A stretch of DNA of 64,000 bases from JBDOQU01 sp039839375 (lineage in GTDB: Bacteria; Pseudomonadota; Alphaproteobacteria; DSM-16000; Inquilinaceae). The position numbers and the translations under genes are program-made. This document shows positions 45,604 through 54,171 of the stretch, one piece after another (position 1 is the first letter of the stretch; every line of letters begins with the position of its first letter). The stretch is from contig NZ_JBDOQU010000014.1 of the NCBI RefSeq assembly GCF_039839375.1, positions 1 to 64,000 of the forward strand. Reading direction: 5' to 3'. The notes under the pieces are model-generated. The model was not told the origin of the DNA. It saw nothing but the letters and a program-made list of their open reading frames with translations, and did not search any database.

Positions 45604-47589
45604 ATGCGCGGAGGCCGAATCCTTTGGGGTCAGATCGCCGTGGTCTTCACCATTGTTCTGGTGACGACCTGGACGGCGACGCAATGGACGGCCTGGCGGC
45701 TCGGCTTCCAACCGCTGCTTGGAGCACCATGGTTCGAACTGGGAAACTGGCCGGTCTATTATCCGCCGGCCTTCTTCTGGTGGTGGTTTTCCTTTGACGC
45801 CTATGCGCCGGCAATCTTCGTCGAGGGCGCGATCATCGCCGCGTCGGGCGGCTTCATCGCCATCGCTGCAGCCATTCTCATGTCCATCATCCGCGCGCGG
45901 GAAGCGAAGAACGTGGCGACCTACGGCTCAGCACGATGGGCCGAAGATCGCGAAATCCATGCTGCCGGCCTTCTCGACCCCGATGGCGTCGTGCTCGGCC
46001 GATATGAGCGCGACTATTTGCGTCATGACGGGCCTGAGCATGTCTTGTGTTTCGCGCCCACCCGTAGCGGCAAGGGCGTCGGCCTCGTGGTGCCGACACT
46101 GCTGACCTGGCCGGGAAGCTGCATCGTTCATGACATCAAAGGGGAGAACTGGACGCTGACCGCCGGCTTCCGCGGAAAGCATGGCCGCGTCCTGCTGTTC
46201 GACCCGACCGATACGAACTCCTCGGCCTACAACCCGTTGCTGGAGGTCCGGCAGGGGGAATGGGAAGTCCGTGATGTGCAGAACATCGCGGACATCCTGG
46301 TCGATCCGGAAGGCAGTCTCGAACGGCGCAACCACTGGGAGAAGACCTCCCACGCACTGCTGGTCGGCGCGATCCTGCACGTCCTCTACGCGGAGCCCGA
46401 CAAGACGCTGGCGGGCGTCGCCAATTTCCTGTCCGATACAATGCGGCCGATCGAGGTGACACTGCGCGCGATGATGGACACGTCGCATCTGGGCGAGGCC
46501 GGCGTTCATCCCGTTGTCGCCTCCGCCGCGCGTGAGCTGTTGAATAAGGCCGACAACGAACGATCGGGGGTACTCAGCACGGCCATGTCGTTCCTGGGCC
46601 TCTACCGCGATCCCGTCGTTGCCAAGGTGACGCGACGCTGCGACTGGCGCATCGCCGATCTTGTCGGAAGCAAGGAGCCGGTCAGCCTCTACCTCGTCGT
46701 GCCGCCATCCGACATCAACCGCACCAAGCCGCTGATCCGGCTAATCCTCAATCAGATCGGTAGGCGGTTGACCGAGGAACTGGAAACATCCGGCGAGCGG
46801 CATCGCCTGCTGTTGATGCTGGACGAGTTTCCAGCCCTTGGCAGGCTGGATTTCTTCGAGTCAGCCCTTGCGTTCATGGCTGGCTACGGTCTCAAGAGTT
46901 TCCTGATCGCGCAGTCGCTCAATCAGATCGAGCGCGCCTACGGCCAGAACAATTCGATCCTCGACAATTGCCATGTTCGCGTTGCCTTCGCCACCAACGA
47001 CGAACGCACGGCCAAGCGCGTGTCGGACTCGCTCGGTACCGCGACCGAGTTGCGTGACTCCACAAACTACGCCGGCCATCGCCTCGCGCCCTGGCTCGGG
47101 CATCTGATGGTTTCTCGGCAGGAGACGGCCCGGCCGCTGATGACGCCGGGCGAGATCATGCAGCTTCCGCCCACCGAAGAAATCGTGATGGTGGCGGGCA
47201 CGCCGCCGATCCGCGCCACTAAGGCCAGATACTTCGAGGACGCCCGGTTTCAGGAACGCATCCTGACGCCTCCCGATCCGGCTTCCACTCCGTCCGGTCC
47301 CAATCCGTCTTCCGACGATTGGTCGAACCGTCTGGTCTCGGCGACGAGCCATACCTCGACGGATATCGACGGGACCGACGGTGACCCGGCCAATGCCGGC
47401 ATCCGCCGTGAACCGGAATTGCCCGAGCACGAGGACATCGTTCCACCACCACCATCGCCCGCCCGCGAGTTCGATATCCTCGACGACGAACCGGAGGTAG
47501 ATGCCGCAAAGGCGCGTGCCCTTCGTCAGCGTGTTCGGGTGGTAGCGCGGCAGGCATCGATGAATCCCGACGACGGCATTGAGCTTTGA
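45604..47589 (+). CDS. traG: TraG/VirD4 coupling protein
   Basis: This 661-residue protein has two N-terminal membrane segments (about residues 8-28 and 75-98), Walker A in APTRSGKGVGLVVPTLL (about 151) and Walker B in LLLMLDEFPALGRL (about 405). A proline-rich acidic tail is present. It delivers the relaxase-DNA complex to the Trb channel. The ATG at 45604 has GGAG five bases upstream, favouring it over 45586. Confidence 0.94.
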   Translation: MRGGRILWGQIAVVFTIVLVTTWTATQWTAWRLGFQPLLGAPWFELGNWPVYYPPAFFWWWFSFDAYAPAIFVEGAIIAASGGFIAIAAAILMSIIRAREAKNVATYGSARWAEDREIHAAGLLDPDGVVLGRYERDYLRHDGPEHVLCFAPTRSGKGVGLVVPTLLTWPGSCIVHDIKGENWTLTAGFRGKHGRVLLFDPTDTNSSAYNPLLEVRQGEWEVRDVQNIADILVDPEGSLERRNHWEKTSHALLVGAILHVLYAEPDKTLAGVANFLSDTMRPIEVTLRAMMDTSHLGEAGVHPVVASAARELLNKADNERSGVLSTAMSFLGLYRDPVVAKVTRRCDWRIADLVGSKEPVSLYLVVPPSDINRTKPLIRLILNQIGRRLTEELETSGERHRLLLMLDEFPALGRLDFFESALAFMAGYGLKSFLIAQSLNQIERAYGQNNSILDNCHVRVAFATNDERTAKRVSDSLGTATELRDSTNYAGHRLAPWLGHLMVSRQETARPLMTPGEIMQLPPTEEIVMVAGTPPIRATKARYFEDARFQERILTPPDPASTPSGPNPSSDDWSNRLVSATSHTSTDIDGTDGDPANAGIRREPELPEHEDIVPPPPSPAREFDILDDEPEVDAAKARALRQRVRVVARQASMNPDDGIEL

Positions 47590-47599
47590 GGACCTACCG

Positions 47600-48073
47600 A
47601 TGGCCACACGAACCCGCATGAATGTTTACTTCGACCCGGAATTGCTCAAGCAGGTCGAAATGCTGGCGCTGCGCCGCAACGTCTCGAAATCCGCCATCGT
47701 GGAGGCGTCCGTCGCCTCTTTCCTCTCCGGCGATACGGCGGATCGTCTGGAGGCGGCCATGTCGCGGCGCCTCGACAGGCTTGGTCGCCAGATCGACGGG
47801 CTCGACGAAGATCTTGCTGTGCTGGGCGAAACCCTTTCGCTGTTCATCCGCTTCTGGCTGACGGTTACACCGCCGTTATCGGAAAACGCTCAATCCTCCG
47901 CGCGAGCGAAAGGCGCGGAACGGTTCGACGGCTTTATGCAGTCCCTTGGCAGACGCCTCGCCACAGGAGACAGGTTCCTCAAGGAGTTGTCGCGCGACAT
48001 GCCGGCTCCATCCATGCCGGATGAACCGGCCGGCGAAATGGCGGCCGATGATTCCTTGAAAAACCCATCATGA
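47600..48073 (+). CDS. CopG-type ribbon-helix-helix protein
   Basis: This 157-residue protein starts MATRTRMNVYFDPELLKQVEMLALRRNVSKSAIVEASVASFL, a ribbon-helix-helix fold, followed by a helical region with a hydrophobic stretch (about residues 80-95). It lies between traG and trbB in Tn4371-like elements and is probably a transfer regulator or accessory nicking protein. GAGGA precedes the ATG. Confidence 0.85.
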   Translation: MATRTRMNVYFDPELLKQVEMLALRRNVSKSAIVEASVASFLSGDTADRLEAAMSRRLDRLGRQIDGLDEDLAVLGETLSLFIRFWLTVTPPLSENAQSSARAKGAERFDGFMQSLGRRLATGDRFLKELSRDMPAPSMPDEPAGEMAADDSLKNPS

Positions 48074-48088
48074 TAGGTTATTTACTCG

Positions 48089-48328
48089 ATGGTTACGATC
48101 CACCGCGCGCACGGGCTGCGTATCGTCATTTTCACCGACGACCATGAGCCTGCCCATGTGCATGTGTTCGGCGATGGTCACGCCAAGATCAATCTAATCG
48201 GCCCCGATGGCGGGCCGGCGCTGGTCTGGGCGGAAGGCATGAAGCGGAACGAGGTGCGCCGCGCGATGGCTGTCGTGATCGAGCACAGGGAAGCGTTTCT
48301 GGCGCGATGGAGAGACATACATGGCTGA
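48089..48328 (+). CDS. DUF4160 protein
   Basis: This 79-residue protein, with IHRAHGLRIVIFTDDHEPAHVHVFGDGHAKINL, matches DUF4160. The family is usually paired with a DUF2442 protein, and such pairs have been suggested to be toxin-antitoxin modules. The next gene overlaps by eight bases. The pair interrupts the usual copG-trbB junction, so it is probably an acquired stability cassette. Confidence 0.83.
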   Translation: MVTIHRAHGLRIVIFTDDHEPAHVHVFGDGHAKINLIGPDGGPALVWAEGMKRNEVRRAMAVVIEHREAFLARWRDIHG

Positions 48329-48728
48329 CCTGACCGATGCCGCAATCGACGCCGCCCTTGAGCGGGGTCGGACCGCGCACGCCAGCGAACCGCGCGCGGC
48401 CGCAGCGCGCTATGATCGCACGTCAGGCCGGGTGATTGTCGACCTGGAGAACGGCTGCACCTTCGCCTTTCCGCCGCGACTGGCGCAGGGGCTTGAGGGG
48501 GCGTCCGATGACCAGCTTGCCGCCGTCGAGCTCCTTGGTCAGGGCTATGGTCTGCATTGGGAGGACCTGGACGTTGATCTTTCGCTACCGGGCCTGATGG
48601 CGGGCATCTTCGGCACCAAGGCCTGGATGGCCCGCCGCGCCGGACAGACCACCTCGGCGGCCAAGGCGGCCGCCTCGCGCGCCAACGGGGCGAAGGGCGG
48701 ACGTCCACGCAAATCCGCGAATCGATAG
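48321..48728 (+). CDS. DUF2442 protein
   Basis: This 135-residue protein contains YDRTSGRVIVDLENGCTFAFPPRLAQGLEGAS and DLDVDLSLPGLMAGIFGTKAWMARRAG, typical of DUF2442. The Ala/Arg/Gly-rich tail SAAKAAASRANGAKGGRPRK is basic and may bind DNA. It overlaps the DUF4160 gene and probably is its partner. Confidence 0.83.
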   Translation: MADLTDAAIDAALERGRTAHASEPRAAAARYDRTSGRVIVDLENGCTFAFPPRLAQGLEGASDDQLAAVELLGQGYGLHWEDLDVDLSLPGLMAGIFGTKAWMARRAGQTTSAAKAAASRANGAKGGRPRKSANR

Positions 48729-48895
48729 GCCCGCGCCTGGCCTTGGTTTCGCACCGGTCGCCCCCGGGCACGCGATGCGGACCCATCCTACTTGCCGCCG
48801 ATCACCGCCGACGCCCGCACGCGCGTAAATATCTGTTGAACCAGCCAAAAATCAGGTTCTTTTAATCGACCCCGATGGGGGACCGTCTGTTGCGC

Positions 48896-48914
48896 GCCCC
48901 GTCGAAAGCGGGGC
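48896..48914 (+). promoter_or_regulatory. Hairpin over the trbB ribosome site
   Basis: GCCCCG (48896-48901) and CGGGGC (48909-48914) form a perfect stem four bases before the trbB ATG. The right arm contains the only G-rich sequence that could serve as a ribosome site, so the hairpin may limit translation of the trb operon. Confidence 0.4.
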
Positions 48915-48918
48915 CGAG

Positions 48919-49899
48919 ATGACTGCCACACACCACAAACCGGAGGCGATCGCACGCGGCGCGCGCATGCTGCGCACCGCGCTCGGCCCCGCCATCGGCC
49001 GCTTCCTTGAAGACCCCGCCGTCATCGAGGTCATGCTGAACCCGGACGGCCGTCTCTGGCTGGACCGGCTGTCCGAAGGTCTGGCCGACACGGGCGAGAT
49101 CGTGTCACCTGCCGATGGTGAGCGCATCATCCGACTTGTCGCCCATCATGTCGGCGTCGAGGTGCATACGCGGTCCCCACGCGTCTCGGCCGAGTTGCCT
49201 GAGACCGGCGAACGGTTCGAGGGGCTTTTGCCGCCCGTCGTCGCCGCGCCCACCTTTGCCATCCGCAAACCCGCCGTCGCGGTGTTCACGCTCGACGATT
49301 ACGTGACCGCCGGCATCATGATCGCCGGCCAGGCGACAACGCTACGCGAGGCCGTTACCACCCGCGCCAACATCCTTGTCGCAGGCGGCACGTCCACCGG
49401 CAAGACCACGCTGACCAACGCGCTGCTCGCCGAGGTGGCGAAGACCGACGATCGCGTCGTCATCATCGAGGATACGCGCGAGTTGCAATGCGCCGCGCCC
49501 AACCTGGTGGCCATGCGCACCAAGGACGGCGTGGCGACGCTTTCCGATCTGGTGCGCTCCTCTTTGCGCCTGCGCCCCGACCGCATTCCCATCGGGGAGG
49601 TGCGCGGATCGGAGGCCCTCGACCTGCTCAAAGCCTGGGGCACCGGCCATCCCGGCGGTATCGGCACCATCCATGCCGGTTCCGGTATCGGCGCGCTGCG
49701 CCGCCTTGAACAGCTTATCCAGGAAGCCGTCGTCACCGTCCCGCGCGCGCTGATCGCCGAGACCATCGACCTTGTGGCCGTTCTGTCCGGTCGCGGCACC
49801 GCGCGCCGGCTCGTCGAACTTGCCCGCGTTGAGGGGCTCGGGCGGGACGGCGACTACCGCATCACACCAGCCATCCCGAACACAGGAGCACCCGAATGA
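48919..49899 (+). CDS. trbB: TrbB secretion ATPase (VirB11-like)
   Basis: This 326-residue hexameric ATPase has Walker A in GGTSTGKTTLTNALL (about residue 155), Walker B and Asp box in VVIIEDTRELQ, and a His box in GTGHPGGIGTIHAG. It powers pilus assembly and DNA transfer at the inner membrane. It is the first gene of the trb operon and overlaps trbC by four bases. Confidence 0.95.
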   Translation: MTATHHKPEAIARGARMLRTALGPAIGRFLEDPAVIEVMLNPDGRLWLDRLSEGLADTGEIVSPADGERIIRLVAHHVGVEVHTRSPRVSAELPETGERFEGLLPPVVAAPTFAIRKPAVAVFTLDDYVTAGIMIAGQATTLREAVTTRANILVAGGTSTGKTTLTNALLAEVAKTDDRVVIIEDTRELQCAAPNLVAMRTKDGVATLSDLVRSSLRLRPDRIPIGEVRGSEALDLLKAWGTGHPGGIGTIHAGSGIGALRRLEQLIQEAVVTVPRALIAETIDLVAVLSGRGTARRLVELARVEGLGRDGDYRITPAIPNTGAPE

Positions 49900-50228
49900 T
49901 CCATCACGCATTCCACATCCGCCGTCACATCGCCACGGCCGCCGCCTTCACCACGATCAGCCTGTTCATGGCGCCCGCAGCGCATGCGTCCGGCTCCTCG
50001 ATGCCCTGGGAGGCGCCGCTGCAGTCGATCCTCGAATCCATCGAAGGACCGGTCGCCAAGATCATCGCCGTGATCATCATCATCGTCACCGGCCTGACGC
50101 TGGCCTTCGGCGACACCGGCGGCGGTTTCCGCCGACTGATCCAGATCGTGTTTGGTCTGTCGATCGCCTTTGCGGCGTCGAGCTTCTTTCTCTCCTTCTT
50201 CTCCTTCGGCGGCGGGGCGCTCGTTTGA
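49896..50228 (+). CDS. trbC: TrbC prepilin (VirB2-like)
   Basis: This 110-residue protein has a long signal peptide ending near AAHAS (residue 33) and two hydrophobic segments (about residues 55-73 and 86-103). It is the conjugative pilin subunit, probably processed by TraF. It is coupled to trbB and trbD. Confidence 0.9.
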   Translation: MIHHAFHIRRHIATAAAFTTISLFMAPAAHASGSSMPWEAPLQSILESIEGPVAKIIAVIIIIVTGLTLAFGDTGGGFRRLIQIVFGLSIAFAASSFFLSFFSFGGGALV

Positions 50229-50509
50229 TGGCGGAGGGTCTCGAGCAGCTCGACGCGGTGCCGGGATTTTCCGTTCCGGTCCACCGCGCGCTGACCGAGC
50301 ACATTCTGCTCGGCGGCGCCCCGAGAAGCATCGCCATCATGAACGGCACGCTTGCCGGAGCTCTGGGCCTCGGACTGCGCCTCTGGCTGGTCGGCCTCGG
50401 TATCTGGGCAATCGGCCACTTCCTGGCGGTCTGGGCGGCGAAGCGCGATCCGCTGTTCGTGGAGGTCGGTCGCCGGCATCTGCGCATCCCCGGTCATCTG
50501 TCGGTGTGA
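50228..50509 (+). CDS. trbD: TrbD (VirB3-like)
   Basis: This 93-residue inner-membrane protein has a central hydrophobic region (about residues 40-68, LAGALGLGLRLWLVGLGIWAI) and the family start VPVHRALTEHILLGGAPR. It assists pilus assembly. Its ATG overlaps the trbC stop. Confidence 0.9.
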   Translation: MAEGLEQLDAVPGFSVPVHRALTEHILLGGAPRSIAIMNGTLAGALGLGLRLWLVGLGIWAIGHFLAVWAAKRDPLFVEVGRRHLRIPGHLSV

Positions 50510-50519
50510 GGGTGTGGCC

Positions 50520-53072
50520 ATGATGAACCTTGCCGAATATCGCCGCACCGCCGCGCAACTCGCCGACTATCTGCCCTGGGCCGCGTTGGTCGGCCAGGGT
50601 GTCGTGCTCAACAAAGACGGGAGTTTCCAGAGGACGGCAAAGTTTCGCGGTCCCGATCTGGACTCCGCCGTTGCGGCCGAACTGGTCGCAGTTGCCGCCC
50701 GCATCAACAACGCATTCCGCCGTCTCGGATCGGGCTGGAGCATCTTCGTCGAGGCGCAGCGCAGCGAGGCCGCGACCTATCCCGACAGCACCTTTCCCGA
50801 CGCCGCATCGGCTCTCGTCGATGCCGAACGCAAAGCCGGGTTCGAGGAAGCGGGCACGCATTTCATATCTGGCTATTTCCTGACCTTCCTCTGGCTGCCG
50901 CCCGCCGAGGACGCGGCCCGCACTGAGGCCTGGCTCTACGAGGGCCGGGACAAGTCGGGGGTCGATCCGTGGGAGTTGCTTCGCGGCTTCATCGACCGTT
51001 CCGACCGCGTGCTGGCGCTGCTCGACGGCTTCATGCCGGAATGCCGCTGGCTCGATGACGGCGAGACGCTGACCTACCTGCATTCCACCATCTCGACGAA
51101 CCGCCATCGGGTGCGCGTGCCCGAGGTGCCGATGCATCTCGACGCGTTGCTGGCCGATCAGTCGCTGACCGGCGGGCTGGAACCACGTCTCGGCGGTGCG
51201 CATCTGCGTGTCCTTACGATCACCGGCTTTCCCACCGCGACAACGCCCGGCCTGCTCGACGAGATGAACCGCCTGGCGTTTCCCTATCGCTGGTCAACCC
51301 GCGCCATCCTCATGGACAAGACCGACGCCACGCGGCTGCTGACCCGGATCAGGCGGCAATGGTTCGCCAAACGGAAGTCCATCGCCGTGATCCTCAAGGA
51401 GGTGATGACCAACGAGCAATCGGCGCTGGTGGATACCGATGCGGCCAACAAGGCCGCCGACGCCGACATGGCCCTGCAGGAGCTCGGCGCGGACATGGCG
51501 GGCATGGCCTATGTCACCGCGACCGTCACCGTCTGGGACGACGATCCCCGCATTGCCGACGAGAAACTGCGCCTGGTCGAGAAGATCGTTCAGGGCCGCG
51601 ACTTCACCGCCATGGCGGAAACCGTCAACGCCGTGGATGCCTGGCTCGGTTCGCTGCCCGGACACGCCTACGCGAACGTCCGCCAGCCGCCCATCAGCAC
51701 TTTGAATCTCGCCCACATGATCCCGCTATCGGCGGTGTGGGCGGGGCCGGAACGGGACGAGCACTTCGATGCGCCCCCCTTGCTCTACGGCAAGACCGAA
51801 GGCTCGACCCCGTTCCGGTTTTCCCTTCATGTCGGCGACGTCGGGCACACCCTCGTCGTCGGCCCGACCGGCGCGGGCAAGTCCGTGCTGCTCGCGCTCA
51901 TGGCGCTTCAGTTCCGGCGCTATGACCGAAGCCAAGTTTTCGCCTTCGACTTCGGCGGCTCGATCCGGGCCGCCGCGCTCGCCATGGGTGGCGACTGGCA
52001 CGATCTTGGTGGGGGACTGACAGAGGGGAACCAGGTTTCGGTTGCGCTTCAGCCACTCGCCCGCATCCACGACACCTATGAGCGCGCCTGGGCGGCGGAC
52101 TGGATTACCGCCATCCTCATGCGCGAAGGCATCGCGATCACCCCCGAGATGAAGGAGCACCTCTGGACGGCGTTGACATCGCTCGCCTCCGCGCCGGTCG
52201 AGGAACGCACCATCACCGGCCTGAGCGTGCTGCTCCAGTCGAATGACCTGAAGCAGGCATTGCGTCCGTTCTGCGTCGGCGGCGCCTATGGCCGACTGCT
52301 CGACGCCGAGACAGAACATCTCGGTTCGGCGGACGTGCAGGCGTTCGAGATCGAAGGACTGGTCGGAACAGGCGCGGCGCCCGCCGTGCTCGCCTATCTG
52401 TTCCATCGCATCGGCGACCGGCTCGACGGCCGTCCGACGCTGCTCATCATCGACGAGGGCTGGCTTGCGCTGGACGATGAAGGTTTTGCCGGCCAGCTCC
52501 GCGAGTGGCTGAAGACCCTGCGCAAGAAGAACGCCAGCGTCATATTCGCCACGCAAAGCCTGTCGGACATCGACGGCAGCAATATCGCGCCTGCGATCAT
52601 CGAGAGCTGCCCGACGCGGCTGCTCCTGCCGAACGAGCGCGCCATCGAGCCGCAGATCACCGCCATCTATCGCCGCTTCGGCCTCAACGATCGGCAGGTT
52701 GAAATCCTCGCGCGGGCAACGCCCAAACGGGACTACTACTGCCAAAGCCGCCGGGGGAACCGCCTGTTCGAGTTGGGTTTGTCCGAAGTCGGCCTCGCGC
52801 TCTGCGCGGCATTCGCCAAGTCCGATCAAACCCGCATCGCCGAACTCGTCGCCGAACATGGGCGTGACGGCTTTCTCGCCGCTTGGTTGCGCCATCGCGG
52901 CGTCGATTGGGCGACCGACCTGATCCCGAACCTCACCAATCTCGCGGTCAAGGCGCCCGGAGGGGAGATCACATCGCCCCCCGATGTCCAGCCAGAGACC
53001 GAACCGGACGATTCCATCCCGGCCGGAACGGACCCCGACCCCAGTCTCAATGAAGAGGAGATCCTTCCATGA
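50520..53072 (+). CDS. trbE: TrbE ATPase (VirB4-like)
   Basis: This 850-residue ATPase starts MMNLAEYRRTAAQLADYLPW. Walker A is VVGPTGAGKSVLLALM (about residue 447) and Walker B is LLIIDEGWLALDDEGF. It energises pilus biogenesis and transfer. It overlaps trbJ by four bases. Confidence 0.95.
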   Translation: MMNLAEYRRTAAQLADYLPWAALVGQGVVLNKDGSFQRTAKFRGPDLDSAVAAELVAVAARINNAFRRLGSGWSIFVEAQRSEAATYPDSTFPDAASALVDAERKAGFEEAGTHFISGYFLTFLWLPPAEDAARTEAWLYEGRDKSGVDPWELLRGFIDRSDRVLALLDGFMPECRWLDDGETLTYLHSTISTNRHRVRVPEVPMHLDALLADQSLTGGLEPRLGGAHLRVLTITGFPTATTPGLLDEMNRLAFPYRWSTRAILMDKTDATRLLTRIRRQWFAKRKSIAVILKEVMTNEQSALVDTDAANKAADADMALQELGADMAGMAYVTATVTVWDDDPRIADEKLRLVEKIVQGRDFTAMAETVNAVDAWLGSLPGHAYANVRQPPISTLNLAHMIPLSAVWAGPERDEHFDAPPLLYGKTEGSTPFRFSLHVGDVGHTLVVGPTGAGKSVLLALMALQFRRYDRSQVFAFDFGGSIRAAALAMGGDWHDLGGGLTEGNQVSVALQPLARIHDTYERAWAADWITAILMREGIAITPEMKEHLWTALTSLASAPVEERTITGLSVLLQSNDLKQALRPFCVGGAYGRLLDAETEHLGSADVQAFEIEGLVGTGAAPAVLAYLFHRIGDRLDGRPTLLIIDEGWLALDDEGFAGQLREWLKTLRKKNASVIFATQSLSDIDGSNIAPAIIESCPTRLLLPNERAIEPQITAIYRRFGLNDRQVEILARATPKRDYYCQSRRGNRLFELGLSEVGLALCAAFAKSDQTRIAELVAEHGRDGFLAAWLRHRGVDWATDLIPNLTNLAVKAPGGEITSPPDVQPETEPDDSIPAGTDPDPSLNEEEILP

Positions 53073-53851
53073 CTCGTTTTCCCGTGCCCCGCATCGCCAG
53101 TGCTTCAGTGATCGCACTGACACTGGCAATGCCGATCGCGTTTTCGCCCATGCTGGCAAGCCCGGCCCATGCGCTCTTTGGCTTCGGTGACATCGTCTAT
53201 GACCCGACCAATCATGCCGAAAACCTACTGACGGCGGCCCGGACGCTGGAGCAGATCAACAACCAGATCCAGCAGCTTCAGAATGAAGCGCAGATGCTGA
53301 TCAACCAGGCCCGCAATCTTGCAAGCCTGCCGTATTCCTCGCTCCAGCAACTCCAGCAGAACGTCCAGCGCACCCAGCAGCTTCTGAATCAGGCGCAAAA
53401 CATCGCCTTCGACGTGCAGACCGTCGACCAGGCGTTCCAACAGAAATACGGCGATATCTCGCTGTCCGCGACCGACACGCAGCTCGTCGCCGACGCCCGG
53501 TCGCGCTGGGAGAATACGGTGGGCGGCTTGCAGGACGCGATGCGCGTTCAGGCCGGCGTCGTCGGCAATATCGACGCCAACCGTACGCAGATGTCAGCGC
53601 TCGTCGGTCAGAGCCAGGGCGCGACCGGCGCATTGCAGGCCACGCAGGCCGGCAATCAGCTTCTTGCCCTCCAATCGCAGCAGCTTTCCGACCTCGTGGC
53701 ACTGCTTTCCGCCAACGGCCGGTCGGAGGCACTGATCGAGGCCGAGCGCGCGACAGCCGCCGAACAGGGGCGTATCCAGCGCGAGCGGTTTCTGACCCCG
53801 GGCAGCGGCTACCAGCCTGGTAACGCGCAGATGTTCAACGGCAACAACTGA
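53069..53851 (+). CDS. trbJ: TrbJ (VirB5-like)
   Basis: This 260-residue protein has an N-terminal signal peptide (cleavage likely after AHA, residue 35) and glutamine-rich helices such as LEQINNQIQQLQNEAQMLINQARNL. It is the minor pilus-tip or channel component. It is coupled to trbE. Confidence 0.92.
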   Translation: MTRFPVPRIASASVIALTLAMPIAFSPMLASPAHALFGFGDIVYDPTNHAENLLTAARTLEQINNQIQQLQNEAQMLINQARNLASLPYSSLQQLQQNVQRTQQLLNQAQNIAFDVQTVDQAFQQKYGDISLSATDTQLVADARSRWENTVGGLQDAMRVQAGVVGNIDANRTQMSALVGQSQGATGALQATQAGNQLLALQSQQLSDLVALLSANGRSEALIEAERATAAEQGRIQRERFLTPGSGYQPGNAQMFNGNN

Positions 53852-53880
53852 AACGGCGGGCAGCCGGAAAGGGGGAAGCG

Positions 53881-54168
53881 ATGGAGGGCAGAAACCTCGC
53901 ACGGATCGGAGCGATCGTCTTCGTCGCCTTCGCCATCACAGCGACGGTGATCGAGATGACCCGCGAGGACGACCCAGCACCGGTCAGGGCCGCGCCGACC
54001 GTTCAGCGGCCGGCCGATCCGCTCCGAGCGACGCTCCGGCGGTGCCAGCGGCTTGGTGAAGCAGCGACCCGCGATGCCGATTGCCTCGCCGCCTGGGCGG
54101 CATCCCGCGACCGCTTCCTCGGCCGCGCGCCCTCCGATCCCGCCCGAGGCGACAACCAGGGTCAGTGA
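53881..54168 (+). CDS. TrbK-alt putative entry exclusion protein
   Basis: This 95-residue protein has one N-terminal membrane segment (about residues 6-25) and a periplasmic part with two cysteines (RRCQRLGEAATRDADCLAAW). Its position between trbJ and trbL, and this CQxxG...DC pattern, are typical of the alternative TrbK family. It would block redundant transfer into the same cell. Confidence 0.83.
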   Translation: MEGRNLARIGAIVFVAFAITATVIEMTREDDPAPVRAAPTVQRPADPLRATLRRCQRLGEAATRDADCLAAWAASRDRFLGRAPSDPARGDNQGQ

Positions 54169-54171
54169 TCC

